Below, piece by piece: positions 46,294 to 54,754 of a stretch of DNA of 64,000 nucleotides. The position numbers were made by a program, and so were the translations under genes. Origin of the DNA: Candidatus Zixiibacteriota bacterium (GTDB lineage Bacteria; Desulfobacterota; Binatia; UBA9968); assembly GCA_035574315.1 (NCBI GenBank), contig DATLYW010000012.1, positions 62,001 through 126,000 on the forward strand, given 5' to 3'. Each line of letters starts with the position of its first letter. Positions within the stretch are counted from its first letter, which is position 1. The notes under the pieces were generated by a model. It saw nothing but the letters and a program-made list of their open reading frames with translations, did no database searches and had not been told where the DNA came from.

Positions 46294-47964
46294 TTGCCGC
46301 TTCTGGTCACCACCGCTGCGCTCCTCGTCGCTTACTTCGCTTTGACCCCGCTCTTCATCCTGGCGTACGGGAGCCTGAGCGACGCCCCGCCCGGCGTTGC
46401 GGGCACGCTGAGCTTCGGCAACTACGTTCGCGCCTACTCGGATCCGGAGTTCCTGCCGCTGGTCCGGAACACGCTGGAGTTCGCGACCGCGAGCTCCTTT
46501 GTTTCGTTCGCGCTCGGCTCCTACCTTGCCTGGATCTGCGAGCGAACCAACGCGCCGGCGCGTTCCTTCATCACCGCGGCGGTCCTCGTCCTGTTCATCG
46601 TGCCCGGGGTGCTGGAAACCGTCGCCTGGATCCTGCTGCTTTCGCCCCGGATCGGGTTGGTCAATCTCGTCGTCCGACAGCTGGCGGGCAGTGACGCCTT
46701 CTCGCTGAACATCTACTCGTTCACGGGAATGGTCTGGGCTGAATCGATGAACCTTTATCCCCTGGTCTTCCTGCTCATGTCGGCGGCGCTGAGATCCCAG
46801 GACGGGGCGATGGAGGAGGCGTCGCTCGCCTGCGGGGCGAGCAACTTCGCGACGCTCACCCGGATCACGCTCCGGCTGGTGACGCCGGCGATGGTTTCCG
46901 CGTTCCTCATCACCTTCGTTCGCGCCGTCGAGGCGTTCGAGGTCCCCGCGCTGATCGGAGCGCGCGCGGGCGTTTTCGTTCTGACCACCAAGATCTACGG
47001 GGCCCTCCAGAGGCTTCGTCCCCAGTACGGCGTTGCCGGCGCGTACGCGATGATCCTTCTTGCGATCAGCTCGGCCGGAGTGTTTTGCTACTACCGGCTG
47101 ACCAAGATGGCCGAGCGCTACGCGACGATCACCGGGAAAGGCTATCGCCCCCGCCGGGTGGATCTGGGAGCCTGGAAATATCCGAACGCGTGTCTTGCGC
47201 TCGCCGTCGTCGGGTTGACCGCGGTTCTGCCGGTCGTGAACCTGGTCTGGTCTTCCCTCACTCCCTATCTCTCCGTGCCGAGCCTGGAGATGTTGCCGCA
47301 CCTGTCGCTCAAGAGCTACTCGGAACTGGCCGGACTGCCTTTTGCGCGCCGCGCGTTTCTCAACAGCGCCCTGCTCTCCTTCCTGAGCGCTTCGAGCGTC
47401 ATGCTGTTGACTTCCGTCGTCGCCTGGGTGACGGTCAAGTCCAGGATGCGGGCCCGGTTCCTGCTCGACAACCTCGCGTTCCTCCCCATCGCGATACCCG
47501 GACTCGTGCTGGGCGTGAGCCTGCTGGTTCTCTATCTGACGCTCCCCGTTCCCGTGTACGGCACGCTGTGGATTCTCTTCATCGCATACGTCACCAAGTA
47601 CCTGCCCTACGGTATCCGGGCCGCTTCCGCATCCATGATTCAGATCGGCCGCGAGCTGGAGGAGGCCTCGACGGCCAGCGGGGCGGTGTGGCGGCAGACG
47701 TTCGTCAGAATCGTCCTGCCGCTGCTGATGCCCGGTTTCGTGGCCGGCTGGATTTACATCGCCGTGGTTTCCCTGCGCGAGCTTTCAACCTCGATCCTGC
47801 TCTACACCCAGGAGAGCATGGTCCTTTCGGTGCTGGTCTTTGACCTCTGGGAGTCGGGCCTGTACAGCAATGTCGCCGCTCTCGGGGTCCTCATGGTGTT
47901 GTTCCTGGTCGCGATCGCCTGGATCGCGCGCCGCATCGGGGCGCGCGTCGGCTCCGTCGACTGA
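46294..47964 (+). CDS. ABC transporter permease with two fused membrane domains (FbpB-like)
   Basis: 556 aa from a TTG at 46294 with GGGAAA upstream; no ATG or GTG is available, because the in-frame stop of the SBP lies 30 nt before. About 12 helices in two halves, each with the coupling loop: MEEASLACGASNFATLTRI in the first and LEEASTASGAVWRQTFVRI in the second. Such duplicated permeases serve FbpABC-type iron and related importers. No ATPase gene follows; the next gene is a racemase-fold protein. Confidence 0.88.
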   Translation: MPLLVTTAALLVAYFALTPLFILAYGSLSDAPPGVAGTLSFGNYVRAYSDPEFLPLVRNTLEFATASSFVSFALGSYLAWICERTNAPARSFITAAVLVLFIVPGVLETVAWILLLSPRIGLVNLVVRQLAGSDAFSLNIYSFTGMVWAESMNLYPLVFLLMSAALRSQDGAMEEASLACGASNFATLTRITLRLVTPAMVSAFLITFVRAVEAFEVPALIGARAGVFVLTTKIYGALQRLRPQYGVAGAYAMILLAISSAGVFCYYRLTKMAERYATITGKGYRPRRVDLGAWKYPNACLALAVVGLTAVLPVVNLVWSSLTPYLSVPSLEMLPHLSLKSYSELAGLPFARRAFLNSALLSFLSASSVMLLTSVVAWVTVKSRMRARFLLDNLAFLPIAIPGLVLGVSLLVLYLTLPVPVYGTLWILFIAYVTKYLPYGIRAASASMIQIGRELEEASTASGAVWRQTFVRIVLPLLMPGFVAGWIYIAVVSLRELSTSILLYTQESMVLSVLVFDLWESGLYSNVAALGVLMVLFLVAIAWIARRIGARVGSVD

Positions 47965-47990
47965 AGTAGCGATCAAGGAGGAGAGTCCCC

Positions 47991-48731
47991 ATGCCTGCGT
48001 CTTACGGCTGGAGAGCGAAGATCGGAAAGCTCAACCCGACGGTCATCGCAAGCACGTTTGTCTACGAGTTCTACAAGGTCGCTCCGCCAGGGGTCATGCT
48101 ATTGACTCGAAACCTCTCGGTCAGGGACGTAAGGAACCCGGCCGACCTCGACGCCTCCCTCGCTGCCGTGGAGGAAGCGGTTAAGGAGCTCAGGCGGGCC
48201 GGGGCCGACCTGATCCTCGGGGCGGGCATCCCGGTTTTGCTCTCCGGCGGACCGCAGGGGCCGGAAACGGTCCTCAAGCGGCTCGCCGACCTCTCGGGGC
48301 TGCCTGCCATCACGACGCTTTCGTCCGCGATCGATGCGTTTCACGCCCTTGGCGTCAAGCGCCTGGCGATCGCCACCGCCTACGGCAAGCCTGAACTGGG
48401 GGAGAAGCTCGCCGCCTACGTCAGACAGCGGGGATTCGAGGTTGCCGGGCTCTCGACCGTCGAAACCGGGCTCGCGTCGATCGAAAAGCCGAACCTCGAT
48501 TTCAGCTACGTCTACCGCTACGGCAAGAAGGTCTTCCGGGAAGCGGACCGCCCCGACGTTTTGTACCTGCCGTCGAGCTCGTGGCCGACCGTGGAATACG
48601 TCGAGTACCTGGAGCGCGACCTCGGAGCGCCGGTGATCAGCAGCGCTCTGGCGACCCTGTGGAATTGTTTCAGGGTGCTCGGCATCCACGATCCGATTCG
48701 GGGCTACGGGAGGCTCTTCGACACGCTGTGA
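47991..48731 (+). CDS. maleate isomerase/Asp-Glu racemase-fold protein without catalytic cysteines
   Basis: 246 aa; AGGAGGAG upstream of the ATG. Same fold as the protein at 12188: ADLILGAGIPVLLSGG aligns with LIVFHCTANSM, and DVLYLPSSSWPTVEY with LFLSCTNTR. Cys73 and Cys184 of that enzyme become Gly79 and Ser195 here, so neither a racemase nor a decarboxylase mechanism using Cys is possible. Other fold landmarks (VISSALATLWNCFRVLGI at the end) are kept. It follows an ABC permease by 26 nt and may be a binding protein or an enzyme with changed chemistry. Confidence 0.75.
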   Translation: MPASYGWRAKIGKLNPTVIASTFVYEFYKVAPPGVMLLTRNLSVRDVRNPADLDASLAAVEEAVKELRRAGADLILGAGIPVLLSGGPQGPETVLKRLADLSGLPAITTLSSAIDAFHALGVKRLAIATAYGKPELGEKLAAYVRQRGFEVAGLSTVETGLASIEKPNLDFSYVYRYGKKVFREADRPDVLYLPSSSWPTVEYVEYLERDLGAPVISSALATLWNCFRVLGIHDPIRGYGRLFDTL

Positions 48732-48872
48732 AATACCAGCTCGGCGGAGGAGCAAGGGATCGGTGGACGGCGTAACGGCCGACGAACGGAGATCCTTCGC
48801 TCGTCGGGCGCGCCGGCGGTGAGTCGATCGTTTTCATCGAGTCCACGATAGGAACCCGGCAGGAGGTCTGTC

Positions 48873-49649
48873 ATGCGCATCATGTTTCTCAATCACTCGT
48901 ACAAACGCCATTCCCCGGCGCTGGAATCCCATATTCTGAAGCTGCTGTACAGTTACGCTTCGCCGGGCACCGAGTTCGAGCTCGCCTATCCCGAGGACCT
49001 CGGCGGCGGCGAGGTTCTCTCTCTCCTCGAAGAACGCAAAGCTCTGTCCGGCCTCCATCACATTCTCGAAACCCCGGCCCTGGTGAAAAAAGCGATCGAG
49101 GCCGAGCGCCTCGGTTTCGACGCGGTGATTCAGAGCAATACCTTCGATCCCGGCGTCGAGGCCAGTCGGCTCGCGGTTCGCATCCCGGTGGTCGGCCTTC
49201 TCCGGGCGTCGCTCCACTTCGCGGCCTCCCTGTGCGATCGTTTCGGCGTGATCGTCCCGCTGCAGACCCACATCCCCCACACCCTGCGCCTGGTGCAGAG
49301 CTACGGCATGTCCGCCTTTCTCTCCGGCATCAGGACCGTGAACCTCTACGATACCGGCGACCTCTCCGCGTACCACGATACCGTGATCGAGCGCACCCTG
49401 GCGGCGGCGCGAGAGCTGATCGCCGAAGGCGCGCAGGCGATCCTGCCGCTCGGAGGAAAAATCTACCCCTACGTGGTCGAGCCCCGCGAGCTCGAGCCGG
49501 AGCTCGGGGTACCGGTCATCAACACCAAAGCGGTCGGCGTGCGCTTTGCCGAGCTATTGGTGGTCACGAAGTGCACGCACAGCGCCAAAGCCTACCCGTG
49601 GTCCGCCGGCATCACGCCCGACGCGATCTCCCGGCGCTCGCGCGATTGA
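48873..49649 (+). CDS. Asp/Glu/hydantoin racemase-family protein without catalytic cysteines
   Basis: 258 aa; AGGAGG 8 nt before the ATG. The hydantoin racemase-like layout is clear: IMFLNHSY at the first strand, FDAVIQSNTFDPGVEASRL, and AQAILPLGGKIYPYV. Family members have Cys in the first segment (three residues before Asp-Pro) and in a G-C-A-G second segment. Here these are Asn89 and Gly194/195. Cys234 near the C-terminus is not in a catalytic position. The next gene, 44 nt on, is an amidohydrolase. Confidence 0.72.
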   Translation: MRIMFLNHSYKRHSPALESHILKLLYSYASPGTEFELAYPEDLGGGEVLSLLEERKALSGLHHILETPALVKKAIEAERLGFDAVIQSNTFDPGVEASRLAVRIPVVGLLRASLHFAASLCDRFGVIVPLQTHIPHTLRLVQSYGMSAFLSGIRTVNLYDTGDLSAYHDTVIERTLAAARELIAEGAQAILPLGGKIYPYVVEPRELEPELGVPVINTKAVGVRFAELLVVTKCTHSAKAYPWSAGITPDAISRRSRD

Positions 49650-49693
49650 CCGCGGCGTACCGATCTTCGGAAAGGCGAACGAGGAGGCCAAAA

Positions 49694-50788
49694 ATGATCA
49701 TCGACGGCGACGGGCACCTGTTCGAAACCGAAGAGATTTTCGCCGAGCACATGGAGCCGGAGTTCAGGAACTACCGCCCCAGGCTGATCCGCGACGATCG
49801 CGGCTACAATTTCTGGGTGGTCGACGGCCAGACCTCGTACAAGCGCCCTTCGGTGAAGGGAGCCGGCGCGCCCGGAACGGCCGCGCCGCCGGGCCCGGCG
49901 ATTCAGCAGGCGCGGCGCGCCTCGGTCGGAAGCCAGACGCTGTCGAATCTCAAAGAAAGGCTGGAGGACCTCGACCGGGAGGGAATCGACGTGCAGGTCC
50001 TGTACCCCAGTTTTCTGCTGCACGTCAATGCATGGCCCGACGGGATCCTGGCGAACGCCGTCTGCCGCGCCTACAACACGTGGCTCGCAAAGGTTTGCCG
50101 GCAGGCCCCGGATCGGCTCCGCGGCGTGGGCGTGGTCTCGCTGCAGGACCCCGAAGGGGCAGCCAGGGAAGCGGCGCGAATCAAGGAGCTTGGGATGTCG
50201 GCCGTCATGATCAACGGCACCGCGGGCGCCAGGCGCCTGGACCATGCGGACCACGACCCTTTTTTCGCCGAGGCGGATCGGCTGAAGCTTCCGATCGCGG
50301 TCCATTTCAGCCTCCAGTTCCCGGTTCTCGACCGCCTTTTCGAGCACCACTTCCCCAACCGGGTGCTGGCGGGCATCGTCCCGATCATGGCCGGCCTCAC
50401 CAGCGTGCTCTGCTCCGGCCTCCTCGATCGCTACCCCAACCTTACTTTCGCATTCCTCGAAGGCGGTATCGGCTGGATTCCCGCTCACGTCGAACGCATG
50501 GACGACCACTTCGAGAATCCGCGGTACGGCGCCCGGGACCTGATCAGCCGGCCGCCGAGTGAATACCTCGCCACGCGGCGGATCTTTTTCGGTTGCGAAG
50601 GCGACGAGAAGTCCCTGGGTCGAGTTCTTCGGGAAGTCGGCGAGGACCTGTTCATCTACTCGTCGGATTACCCGCACGCCGACCGGACCCAGGGCACCGC
50701 CCGTTTTCTCGAACGACGCGACGATCTCGAGCCCGCCGCGCGCCGAAAGCTGCTCGAGGAAAACGCCCGCTCTTTCTACGGGATCTGA
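49694..50788 (+). CDS. metal-dependent amidohydrolase (COG2159, ACMSD-like)
   Basis: 364 aa from the ATG at 49694 with GAGGAGG upstream. Metal ligands: D-G-D-G-H at 4-8, LPIAVHFSLQFPV, FLEGGIGWIPAH and IYSSDYPHADRT. Third member of this family in the window. A Gly/Pro/Ala-rich stretch near residue 55-75 (KGAGAPGTAAPPGPA) is an insertion compared with the protein at 11097. Its neighbour is a cysteine-less racemase-like protein. Confidence 0.86.
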   Translation: MIIDGDGHLFETEEIFAEHMEPEFRNYRPRLIRDDRGYNFWVVDGQTSYKRPSVKGAGAPGTAAPPGPAIQQARRASVGSQTLSNLKERLEDLDREGIDVQVLYPSFLLHVNAWPDGILANAVCRAYNTWLAKVCRQAPDRLRGVGVVSLQDPEGAAREAARIKELGMSAVMINGTAGARRLDHADHDPFFAEADRLKLPIAVHFSLQFPVLDRLFEHHFPNRVLAGIVPIMAGLTSVLCSGLLDRYPNLTFAFLEGGIGWIPAHVERMDDHFENPRYGARDLISRPPSEYLATRRIFFGCEGDEKSLGRVLREVGEDLFIYSSDYPHADRTQGTARFLERRDDLEPAARRKLLEENARSFYGI

Positions 50789-50896
50789 AAGCGCTCGGGC
50801 TTGCCCGCAAGCTCCCTCCATGCGGTTTCGCTCGCGCTCGCTCGAGCGTGCCGGAGCGTCGCTTCAAGCGGTTGTTTTTACAAGGAAAAACTTACC

Positions 50897-50925
50897 TTGA
50901 TTTCGCGCAGGGGGTTCTTTAGAAT
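50897..50925 (+). promoter_or_regulatory. sigma-70 promoter of the small zinc-ribbon gene
   Basis: TTGATT (50897-50902), 17-nt spacer, TAGAAT (50920-50925), 65 nt before the ATG at 50991. The gap 50789-50990 otherwise shows nothing. Confidence 0.6.
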
Positions 50926-50990
50926 TTTTTCATCGGCTGCGCGGGCGGATCGGGTTTCCGGTGTGTGCGTGAAAGGAAGGAGGAGCGGAG

Positions 50991-51173
50991 ATGGACCTGC
51001 CGAGATGCCAGAAATGCAACAACGGGGTCTTGATCCCCCTGTCGGATTACGGGCAGGACGGCGCCGCGGTGATCTTCAAGGCCTGGGCGTGCACCAACCC
51101 CGAATGCGGCTTTTCTCTCCGTGTCGACAAGGGCGAGGTGACCTACGGCAAGAAAATCGAGCCCAAGCACTGA
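50991..51173 (+). CDS. small zinc-ribbon-like protein
   Basis: 60 aa; GGAAGGAGGAG ribosome site. Two cysteine knuckles, C6-Q-K-C9 and C35-T-N-P-E-C40, spaced as in a zinc ribbon. Its own promoter and strong ribosome site suggest a real, expressed gene. No specific family recognised; nucleic-acid or protein binding is the usual use of the fold. Confidence 0.7.
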   Translation: MDLPRCQKCNNGVLIPLSDYGQDGAAVIFKAWACTNPECGFSLRVDKGEVTYGKKIEPKH

Positions 51174-51209
51174 GCCCTCGCTCGCCGGCTTCGACGCGGC
51201 CTCCCGGTC

Positions 51210-51866
51210 TCAGGCCGCAATGCTGCGATTGAAGCTCTGAATCGCCCGCCCGAACAGTTCGCACCCCCTCCTCAAAGCTTCCACGCACTTGTTCTGGGTT
51301 TCGGCGTCCTTGGCGTACCGCCGAAGAACCTCGGGCGCGAGCCACTCGTGGCCTTCTTCCTCGGCCAAAAGCGTATCGCGGTAGATCGCCGCCGTCTCGG
51401 GATCGACCGGCTGCACGCGCTCGATGAACGACCTCGAGGTGCGCGGGAAGAACTCCTCGTGGCCGTATTGCACGCTCGCGAACAGCTCGCAGAAGCTGCC
51501 GAGCGAGGCGTGAAAATTCCACAGCTCCTCGAGCTCTCTGAAAGGCTGGTTCCACAGCGCGTCGGGGTCTCCCCCGAGCTCGCTGATCCTCCGGCGCAGG
51601 ATGGCGGCGTGCCTGAGCTCGTTGCCGACGTAGTCCGAGAGCGCCCGCTGCAGCTCGAGGTCCGGGAGCCGCGCGATCCACGGCGCGCTCACCTCGGCCG
51701 CACGCCGCTCCATCACGAAACCGAACTGGAGCCGGCGCAACACGACCGCCGGGGTGAGCGGCTTTTCCGCTCCGTAGCTCTTGCGCTCCACGGCCATCTT
51801 TTCCCAGAAAGCCTCGCGCTCCTGCTCGAGTCGCTTGAGAAAATTTTCAGGGCTCAGGGTTTCCAT
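51210..51866 (-). CDS. ferritin-like di-iron protein
   Basis: 218 aa from the ATG at 51866 (GGAGGTGGAAA before it); the frame extends to 51995 but runs over the divergent promoter region. All-helical, with the carboxylate/His set of a ferritin-like di-iron site: Glu53, E83-L-R-H86, Glu127 or Glu137, and E170-E-G-H173, two ExxH motifs. Relatives include uncharacterised ferritin-like oxidases. Divergent from a haem-oxygenase-fold protein with 118 bp between. Confidence 0.75.
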   Translation of the reverse strand: METLSPENFLKRLEQEREAFWEKMAVERKSYGAEKPLTPAVVLRRLQFGFVMERRAAEVSAPWIARLPDLELQRALSDYVGNELRHAAILRRRISELGGDPDALWNQPFRELEELWNFHASLGSFCELFASVQYGHEEFFPRTSRSFIERVQPVDPETAAIYRDTLLAEEEGHEWLAPEVLRRYAKDAETQNKCVEALRRGCELFGRAIQSFNRSIAA

Positions 51867-51895
51867 TTTCCACCTCCGCGGCGGCGGCGAAAAGA

Positions 51896-51950
51896 TTGAC
51901 ACGGGGAATATTTTGGGCTTTAACAATACAACATTTTCGGACTCTGTAAA
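51896..51950. promoter_or_regulatory. overlapping divergent promoters between the ferritin-like and HO-like genes
   Basis: Plus strand: TTGACA (51896-51901), 17-nt spacer, TTTAAC (51919-51924). Minus strand: TTTACA (51945-51950), 16-nt spacer, TATTGT (51923-51928). The -10 elements overlap, so the two genes would compete for, or share, control. Confidence 0.45.
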
Positions 51951-51984
51951 GGCCGCGATTTCGCCGCGGCGCCAGCGACACCGG

Positions 51985-52734
51985 ATGGAGCCCACCGAAG
52001 CAAAAGCCTACGTTGACGCGCTTTACGAGGACCTCTACGCCCATTGGCGAAATACGATCGCCGACGGCCGCTTCATGACCGAGCTGCGGGCCGGCAGCCT
52101 CCCGCTCGGCTCCATCCGGCGATTCTTCAAGGATTGGGGGCTCTTTTCCGTCGAGGTGGTCGCGCTGAACGCGGTCTCTTATCACATCCATCTACCGTTT
52201 TTCGTCGAGAACCACGACTTGCTTCCGGCTTTCGCCGAAAAGGTCGCCGAGGAGCTGATCTCTCCCAGGCCTCCGGGCCACACGCTGATCCTTCTCGAAA
52301 CCGGCAGGGCGCTCGGGCTCTCGAAAGAGGAGATCCTGGAGCAGCCCGCCTCGCCGGCGGGACGGGCGATCAGCGATTATTGCCGCAGGCTTTTCCAGGA
52401 CGGCTCGATTCTCGAGCTCTGGGCGCTTCACGCCTACGAGGAGACGCTCGCCCACTGGTCCAAGCAATGGGCGAAAGCGCTGGTTTCGCACTACGGCTTG
52501 ACCAAAAGGCAGGCGATTTACTTCACGGCGCACGCCGAGGCGGATCTGGTTCAGCACGAAGGAAGGATGGGCCACGGGCCGCTGAACCGTATGATCCTCC
52601 AGCGCATTCTCGAGCGGGGGCTGACCGCCTCGAGGCTCGGCTACGACCCGCGATACTGCGCGTTTACCATGGTCGACCTTCACTCCCTGATGGAAAAAAA
52701 CGCCCTGGAAAACCCCTATCCCCGATCCTCATGA
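51985..52734 (+). CDS. TenA/PqqC-like haem-oxygenase-fold protein, possible di-iron oxidase
   Basis: 249 aa from the ATG at 51985. Helical protein with candidate metal ligands in the order seen in haem-oxygenase-like di-iron oxidases: Glu in SVEVVALNAV, His in SYHIH, Glu in HAYEETLAHW, and a final H-x3-D-x3-H (H-A-E-A-D-L-V-Q-H). The last spacing is one residue longer than the more usual H-x3-D-x2-H. Known relatives range from TenA to p-aminobenzoate synthases (CADD); which reaction applies here cannot be told. Stop overlaps the kelch gene start (ATGA). Confidence 0.72.
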   Translation: MEPTEAKAYVDALYEDLYAHWRNTIADGRFMTELRAGSLPLGSIRRFFKDWGLFSVEVVALNAVSYHIHLPFFVENHDLLPAFAEKVAEELISPRPPGHTLILLETGRALGLSKEEILEQPASPAGRAISDYCRRLFQDGSILELWALHAYEETLAHWSKQWAKALVSHYGLTKRQAIYFTAHAEADLVQHEGRMGHGPLNRMILQRILERGLTASRLGYDPRYCAFTMVDLHSLMEKNALENPYPRSS

Positions 52735-53723
52735 CAGCGGACGGGCGCGCCGACCGCCTGCGAAAAGCAGTGCTGCAGACGGCCCGGTTGGGAAAACTTC
52801 CGGCCCTCGCGTTCGCCGCGCTCGCTGCGCTGCTCGGCGCCGAACATGCCGCCGCGCAGCTCGCCGGCAAGTGGGAGACCCGGGCCCCGATGCCGACCGC
52901 CCGGACCGAGGTCGCCCTCGCCGCGGCGACAGGCAGGATCTTCGTGATAGGCGGCTACGGCCGTCACGGAGACGCAGTCGAAGCATACGATCCGGCCAGT
53001 GACAGCTGGCGGAGCCGGGCGCCGCTGCCTCGCTCTCTGCATCATGTCGCCGCCGTCTCGCTGGACGGCAGGATTTACGTCGTCGGCGGCTTTGGCTCGA
53101 ACGGGGGCGTAACCGATACGGTCTATCGATACGATCCGGCCTCGGACGAATGGACGCTCCTCACGCGCATGCCGACCGCGCGCGGCGCTCTCTCGGCAGC
53201 CGTGGTCGGAGGCCGGATCTGCGCCCTGGGCGGGATCGGGATTCGACGCGCGAACACGGGCGCGCACGAGTGTTACGATCCCGCCAGGAATCGCTGGGAG
53301 ACGTTGGCGCGCCTGCCCACCCCCCGCGACCACCATGCGGTCGCCGTCTCGGGGGACCGGCTCTACGCCTTGGGCGGCCGCATCGACGGCCGGCACCATC
53401 GCAGCATCGCCGTCAACGAGGAGTACGACCCCGCCGCCGGCAGCTGGCGCAGGCGCGCGCCGCTGCCGACCGTCAGGAGCGGCATCGCCGCGGCGGCCCT
53501 GGGCGGAAGGATTTTCGTCTTCGGGGGCGAATCGGGGCGGGGAACCCACCGCGAGGTCGAGTCCTACGATCCCGCCCGCGACCGCTGGCAGACCTGGGCG
53601 GCGATGCCGACGGCGCGCCACGGTCTCGGCGCCGCGGTGCTCGGCGGTTCGATTTACGTCATCTCGGGAGGCCCGCAGCCCGGCGCTACTTTTTCTTCGG
53701 CCAACGAAGTCTTCACGCCCTGA
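52731..53723 (+). CDS. exported kelch-repeat beta-propeller protein
   Basis: 330 aa; ATG overlaps the upstream stop. Signal peptide about residues 12-42 (LPALAFAALAALLGAEHAAAQ). Six kelch repeats follow, each with a GRI[FY]V[IV]GG-type strand and a YDPA...W end; the sixth ends NEVFTP. This is a complete six-bladed propeller. Probably periplasmic or secreted. Its translational coupling to the haem-oxygenase-fold protein is notable but unexplained. The family is mostly binding or scaffold proteins, with some sialic-acid mutarotases. Confidence 0.85.
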   Translation: MTADGRADRLRKAVLQTARLGKLPALAFAALAALLGAEHAAAQLAGKWETRAPMPTARTEVALAAATGRIFVIGGYGRHGDAVEAYDPASDSWRSRAPLPRSLHHVAAVSLDGRIYVVGGFGSNGGVTDTVYRYDPASDEWTLLTRMPTARGALSAAVVGGRICALGGIGIRRANTGAHECYDPARNRWETLARLPTPRDHHAVAVSGDRLYALGGRIDGRHHRSIAVNEEYDPAAGSWRRRAPLPTVRSGIAAAALGGRIFVFGGESGRGTHREVESYDPARDRWQTWAAMPTARHGLGAAVLGGSIYVISGGPQPGATFSSANEVFTP

Positions 53724-53733
53724 GCCCGGAACG

Positions 53734-54735
53734 TCAGCGGTTGCCTGGCCCGCCGCCGGTTTCGGCGAAAAAGCGGACGATTCGCCGCGGGAGCCATCGC
53801 AAATGGCCGGGAAACGGGCCGGAGACGAACCCCGCATGTCCCCCCGCTGCCGGGTATTCGAGCGTGACCACGCCAGAAACTTCCTCGGGTCCCGGAAGGG
53901 AGCTTGCCGGGAAGAACGGATCGTTGCGCGCATTGATCATCAGGGTCGGGACGGCGATCGACTTCAGGTAAGGCTTGCTGCTCGAGACGCGCCAGTACTG
54001 CTCGGCGCTCTCGAAACCGTGAACCGGTGCGGTGTAGAGCGCGTCGAACTCGCGAAACGTCGAAGCCGCCTTGAGCGCCGCGGGGTCCAGCTCAAGGCCA
54101 TGCACCGCGATTTTTGCCGCCGTCTTTTTTTTCAGGCTCCCAAGGAAATGGCGCGTGTAGAGGAGCCTGTTCCATCCGCGATCCAAGACGGAAACGGCAA
54201 CGGTCAGATCCACCGGAGCGGAGACGGCGGCCGCGCTGGCGACCGTGGGGGCGGCCCGGTCGCCCTGCTCCCCCAGCCACTTGAGCAGCACGTTTCCTCC
54301 CAGAGAAACGCCAACCGCGTGCAGCCTCGCGGCGGGAAGCAGCCGCCGCAGGCGCCCCATAAGCCAGTCGACCTCGCCGGTGTCTCCCGAATGATAAGCA
54401 CGGGCGAGCCGGTTGTTTTCTCCGCTGCAGCCGCGGAAGTGAGCCACCACGCCTCCCCATCCCCGGCGAGCGAGCTCCCGCATGAGGTTCACCGCGTAGT
54501 GGCTTCGGGAGCAGCCTTCGAGCCCGTGGAGCAGGACGACCAGCCGGGACGGAGCGGCCTGGGTTTGCGTCCAGTCGAGATCGATGAAATCGCCGTCGTC
54601 AGTTTCCCACCGCTCGCGCCGGAAGCGCACGGTGCCGAGCGCGGCGAAGTAGGCGTAGAGGGTCTGGAGATGGCCACCGGGAAGCCACCACGGGGCGCGG
54701 TAGCACGCCGGCGGGCGCGATTTCGCCGCCTTCAT
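53734..54735 (-). CDS. alpha/beta hydrolase, YheT family
   Basis: 333 aa from the ATG at 54735; the frame extends upstream into putA. Oxyanion region VVLLHGLEGCSRSHY, nucleophile elbow GVSLGGN, catalytic Asp in NARNDPFFP and His in AAGGHAGFV. PPWWLPGGHLQTL-type N-terminus is typical of YheT (esterase-like, physiological substrate unknown). Last gene of the perM-osmC-trx-putA-yheT operon, 19 nt after putA. Confidence 0.9.
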   Translation of the reverse strand: MKAAKSRPPACYRAPWWLPGGHLQTLYAYFAALGTVRFRRERWETDDGDFIDLDWTQTQAAPSRLVVLLHGLEGCSRSHYAVNLMRELARRGWGGVVAHFRGCSGENNRLARAYHSGDTGEVDWLMGRLRRLLPAARLHAVGVSLGGNVLLKWLGEQGDRAAPTVASAAAVSAPVDLTVAVSVLDRGWNRLLYTRHFLGSLKKKTAAKIAVHGLELDPAALKAASTFREFDALYTAPVHGFESAEQYWRVSSSKPYLKSIAVPTLMINARNDPFFPASSLPGPEEVSGVVTLEYPAAGGHAGFVSGPFPGHLRWLPRRIVRFFAETGGGPGNR

Positions 54736-54754
54736 CCCCGGCGCATCTCTCGCT

